Of a stretch of 64,000 nucleotides of DNA, positions 63,714 through 64,000 are shown one piece after another. Both the position numbers and the translations under genes were made by a program. The notes under the pieces are model-generated. The model saw only the letters and a list, made by a program, of their open reading frames with translations, did not search any database and was not told where the DNA came from. Location: positions 1,216,001 to 1,280,000 of the forward strand of contig NC_011772.1 of assembly GCF_000021305.1 (NCBI RefSeq), given 5' to 3'. Origin of the DNA: Bacillus cereus G9842. GTDB lineage: Bacteria > Bacillota > Bacilli > Bacillales > Bacillaceae_G. Position 1 is the stretch's first letter. Each line of letters opens with the position of its first letter.

Positions 63714-64000
63714 AAGTATTTTGCTTAGGTGGAGCAGGTAAAATTTGTCGTGAAGCTATTTTGGATTTAGTTCAATTTTCATCTTTTGAGACGATTACAG
63801 TAGCTGATTTTAACGAGGAAGAGGGCCGTAAAGTAGTAGAATGGCTCAACGATCCTCGTGTTGATTTTGTAAAAGTAGATGTAACGAATCACGAGGATAC
63901 GGTTGCAAAAATGATTGGTTATGACATTGTAATGGACGGTACGACGATAAAGCTAAACGGATTGTCGACCCGCTGTATTGCAGAAGCAGGGTGTCACGGT
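63710..64000 (+). CDS. Saccharopine dehydrogenase-like protein (partial, runs off the end)
   Basis: The first 97 codons of a gene that continues past the window. [20 protein letters not shown] is a Rossmann dinucleotide-binding start, followed by [17 protein letters not shown] and [22 protein letters not shown], as in saccharopine dehydrogenase / LYS9-type reductases. It overlaps phnW by 4 nt, so it belongs to the phosphonate operon. Its role there is not established; it may act on an amine or amino acid product of 2-AEP metabolism. Confidence 0.8.
   Translation, partial: MKVFCLGGAGKICREAILDLVQFSSFETITVADFNEEEGRKVVEWLNDPRVDFVKVDVTNHEDTVAKMIGYDIVMDGTTIKLNGLSTRCIAEAGCHG

Overview
The window is chromosomal DNA of a Bacillus cereus group member (cereus, thuringiensis or anthracis type). 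It is AT-rich, uses Firmicute-type ribosome binding sites, and carries group-specific markers: the sipW-tasA-DUF4047-calY-sinR-sinI-inhA1 cluster, a class IV phaRBC/phaPQJ locus, a bcr1-type repeat and PlcR-type operators. Strain-level assignment is not possible from sequence reading alone.

Layout. 0-4.4 kb: odhAB (2-oxoglutarate dehydrogenase E1 and E2) on the minus strand. 5.1-7.5 kb: an Xre regulator, a membrane gene broken by a stop codon, small membrane proteins and a lipoprotein. 7.5-12.1 kb: an accessory stretch bounded by two halves of a decayed tRNA. It holds MerR-like and SDR-like gene relics, an intact NatAB/YhaQP-type ABC exporter, an unusual tRNA-Val(GAC), and a secreted DUF5065-like protein behind a perfect PlcR box. 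12.2-13.6 kb: a CxxC mini-protein, a broken methyltransferase and a small hypothetical. 13.7-21.7 kb: a D,D-carboxypeptidase, then the biofilm matrix cluster (SipW peptidase, TasA and CalY fibre proteins, a DUF4047 repeat protein, SinR/SinI switch) and the InhA1 metalloprotease. 21.8-33.3 kb: aldehyde dehydrogenase, potABCD spermidine/putrescine importer, PAP2 phosphatase, MMPL transporter, RluA pseudouridine synthase, DUF1648 protein and a CAP-domain secreted protein. 33.7-37.7 kb: glycolate oxidase glcD/glcF with a CdaR-type regulator. 37.8-40.9 kb: beta-propeller lipoprotein plus OmpR-type two-component system. 40.9-45.0 kb: bcr1 repeat, lutR and lutABC for L-lactate use. 45-50 kb: ComC prepilin peptidase, a receiver-like protein, a formate/nitrite channel, a TerC/MeeY Mn exporter behind a yybP-ykoY riboswitch, a KtrB potassium transporter and an alpha/beta SASP. 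50-54.4 kb: the PHB locus. 54.4-57.7 kb: FAD oxidoreductase, a second KtrB and small sporulation-type genes. 57.9-64 kb: a 2-aminoethylphosphonate uptake and degradation operon (binding protein, ATPase, fused permease, PhnX, PhnW, and a saccharopine-dehydrogenase-like gene that runs off the end).

The genes fit a sporulating, biofilm-forming soil or gut bacterium: matrix assembly under SinR, oxidation of lactate and glycolate, PHB storage, phosphonate scavenging, and ion and Mn homeostasis. No complete insertion sequence, prophage or CRISPR array was seen. The least ordinary part is the 7.5-12.1 kb stretch, where tRNA fragments, gene relics and two PlcR-type boxes coincide.
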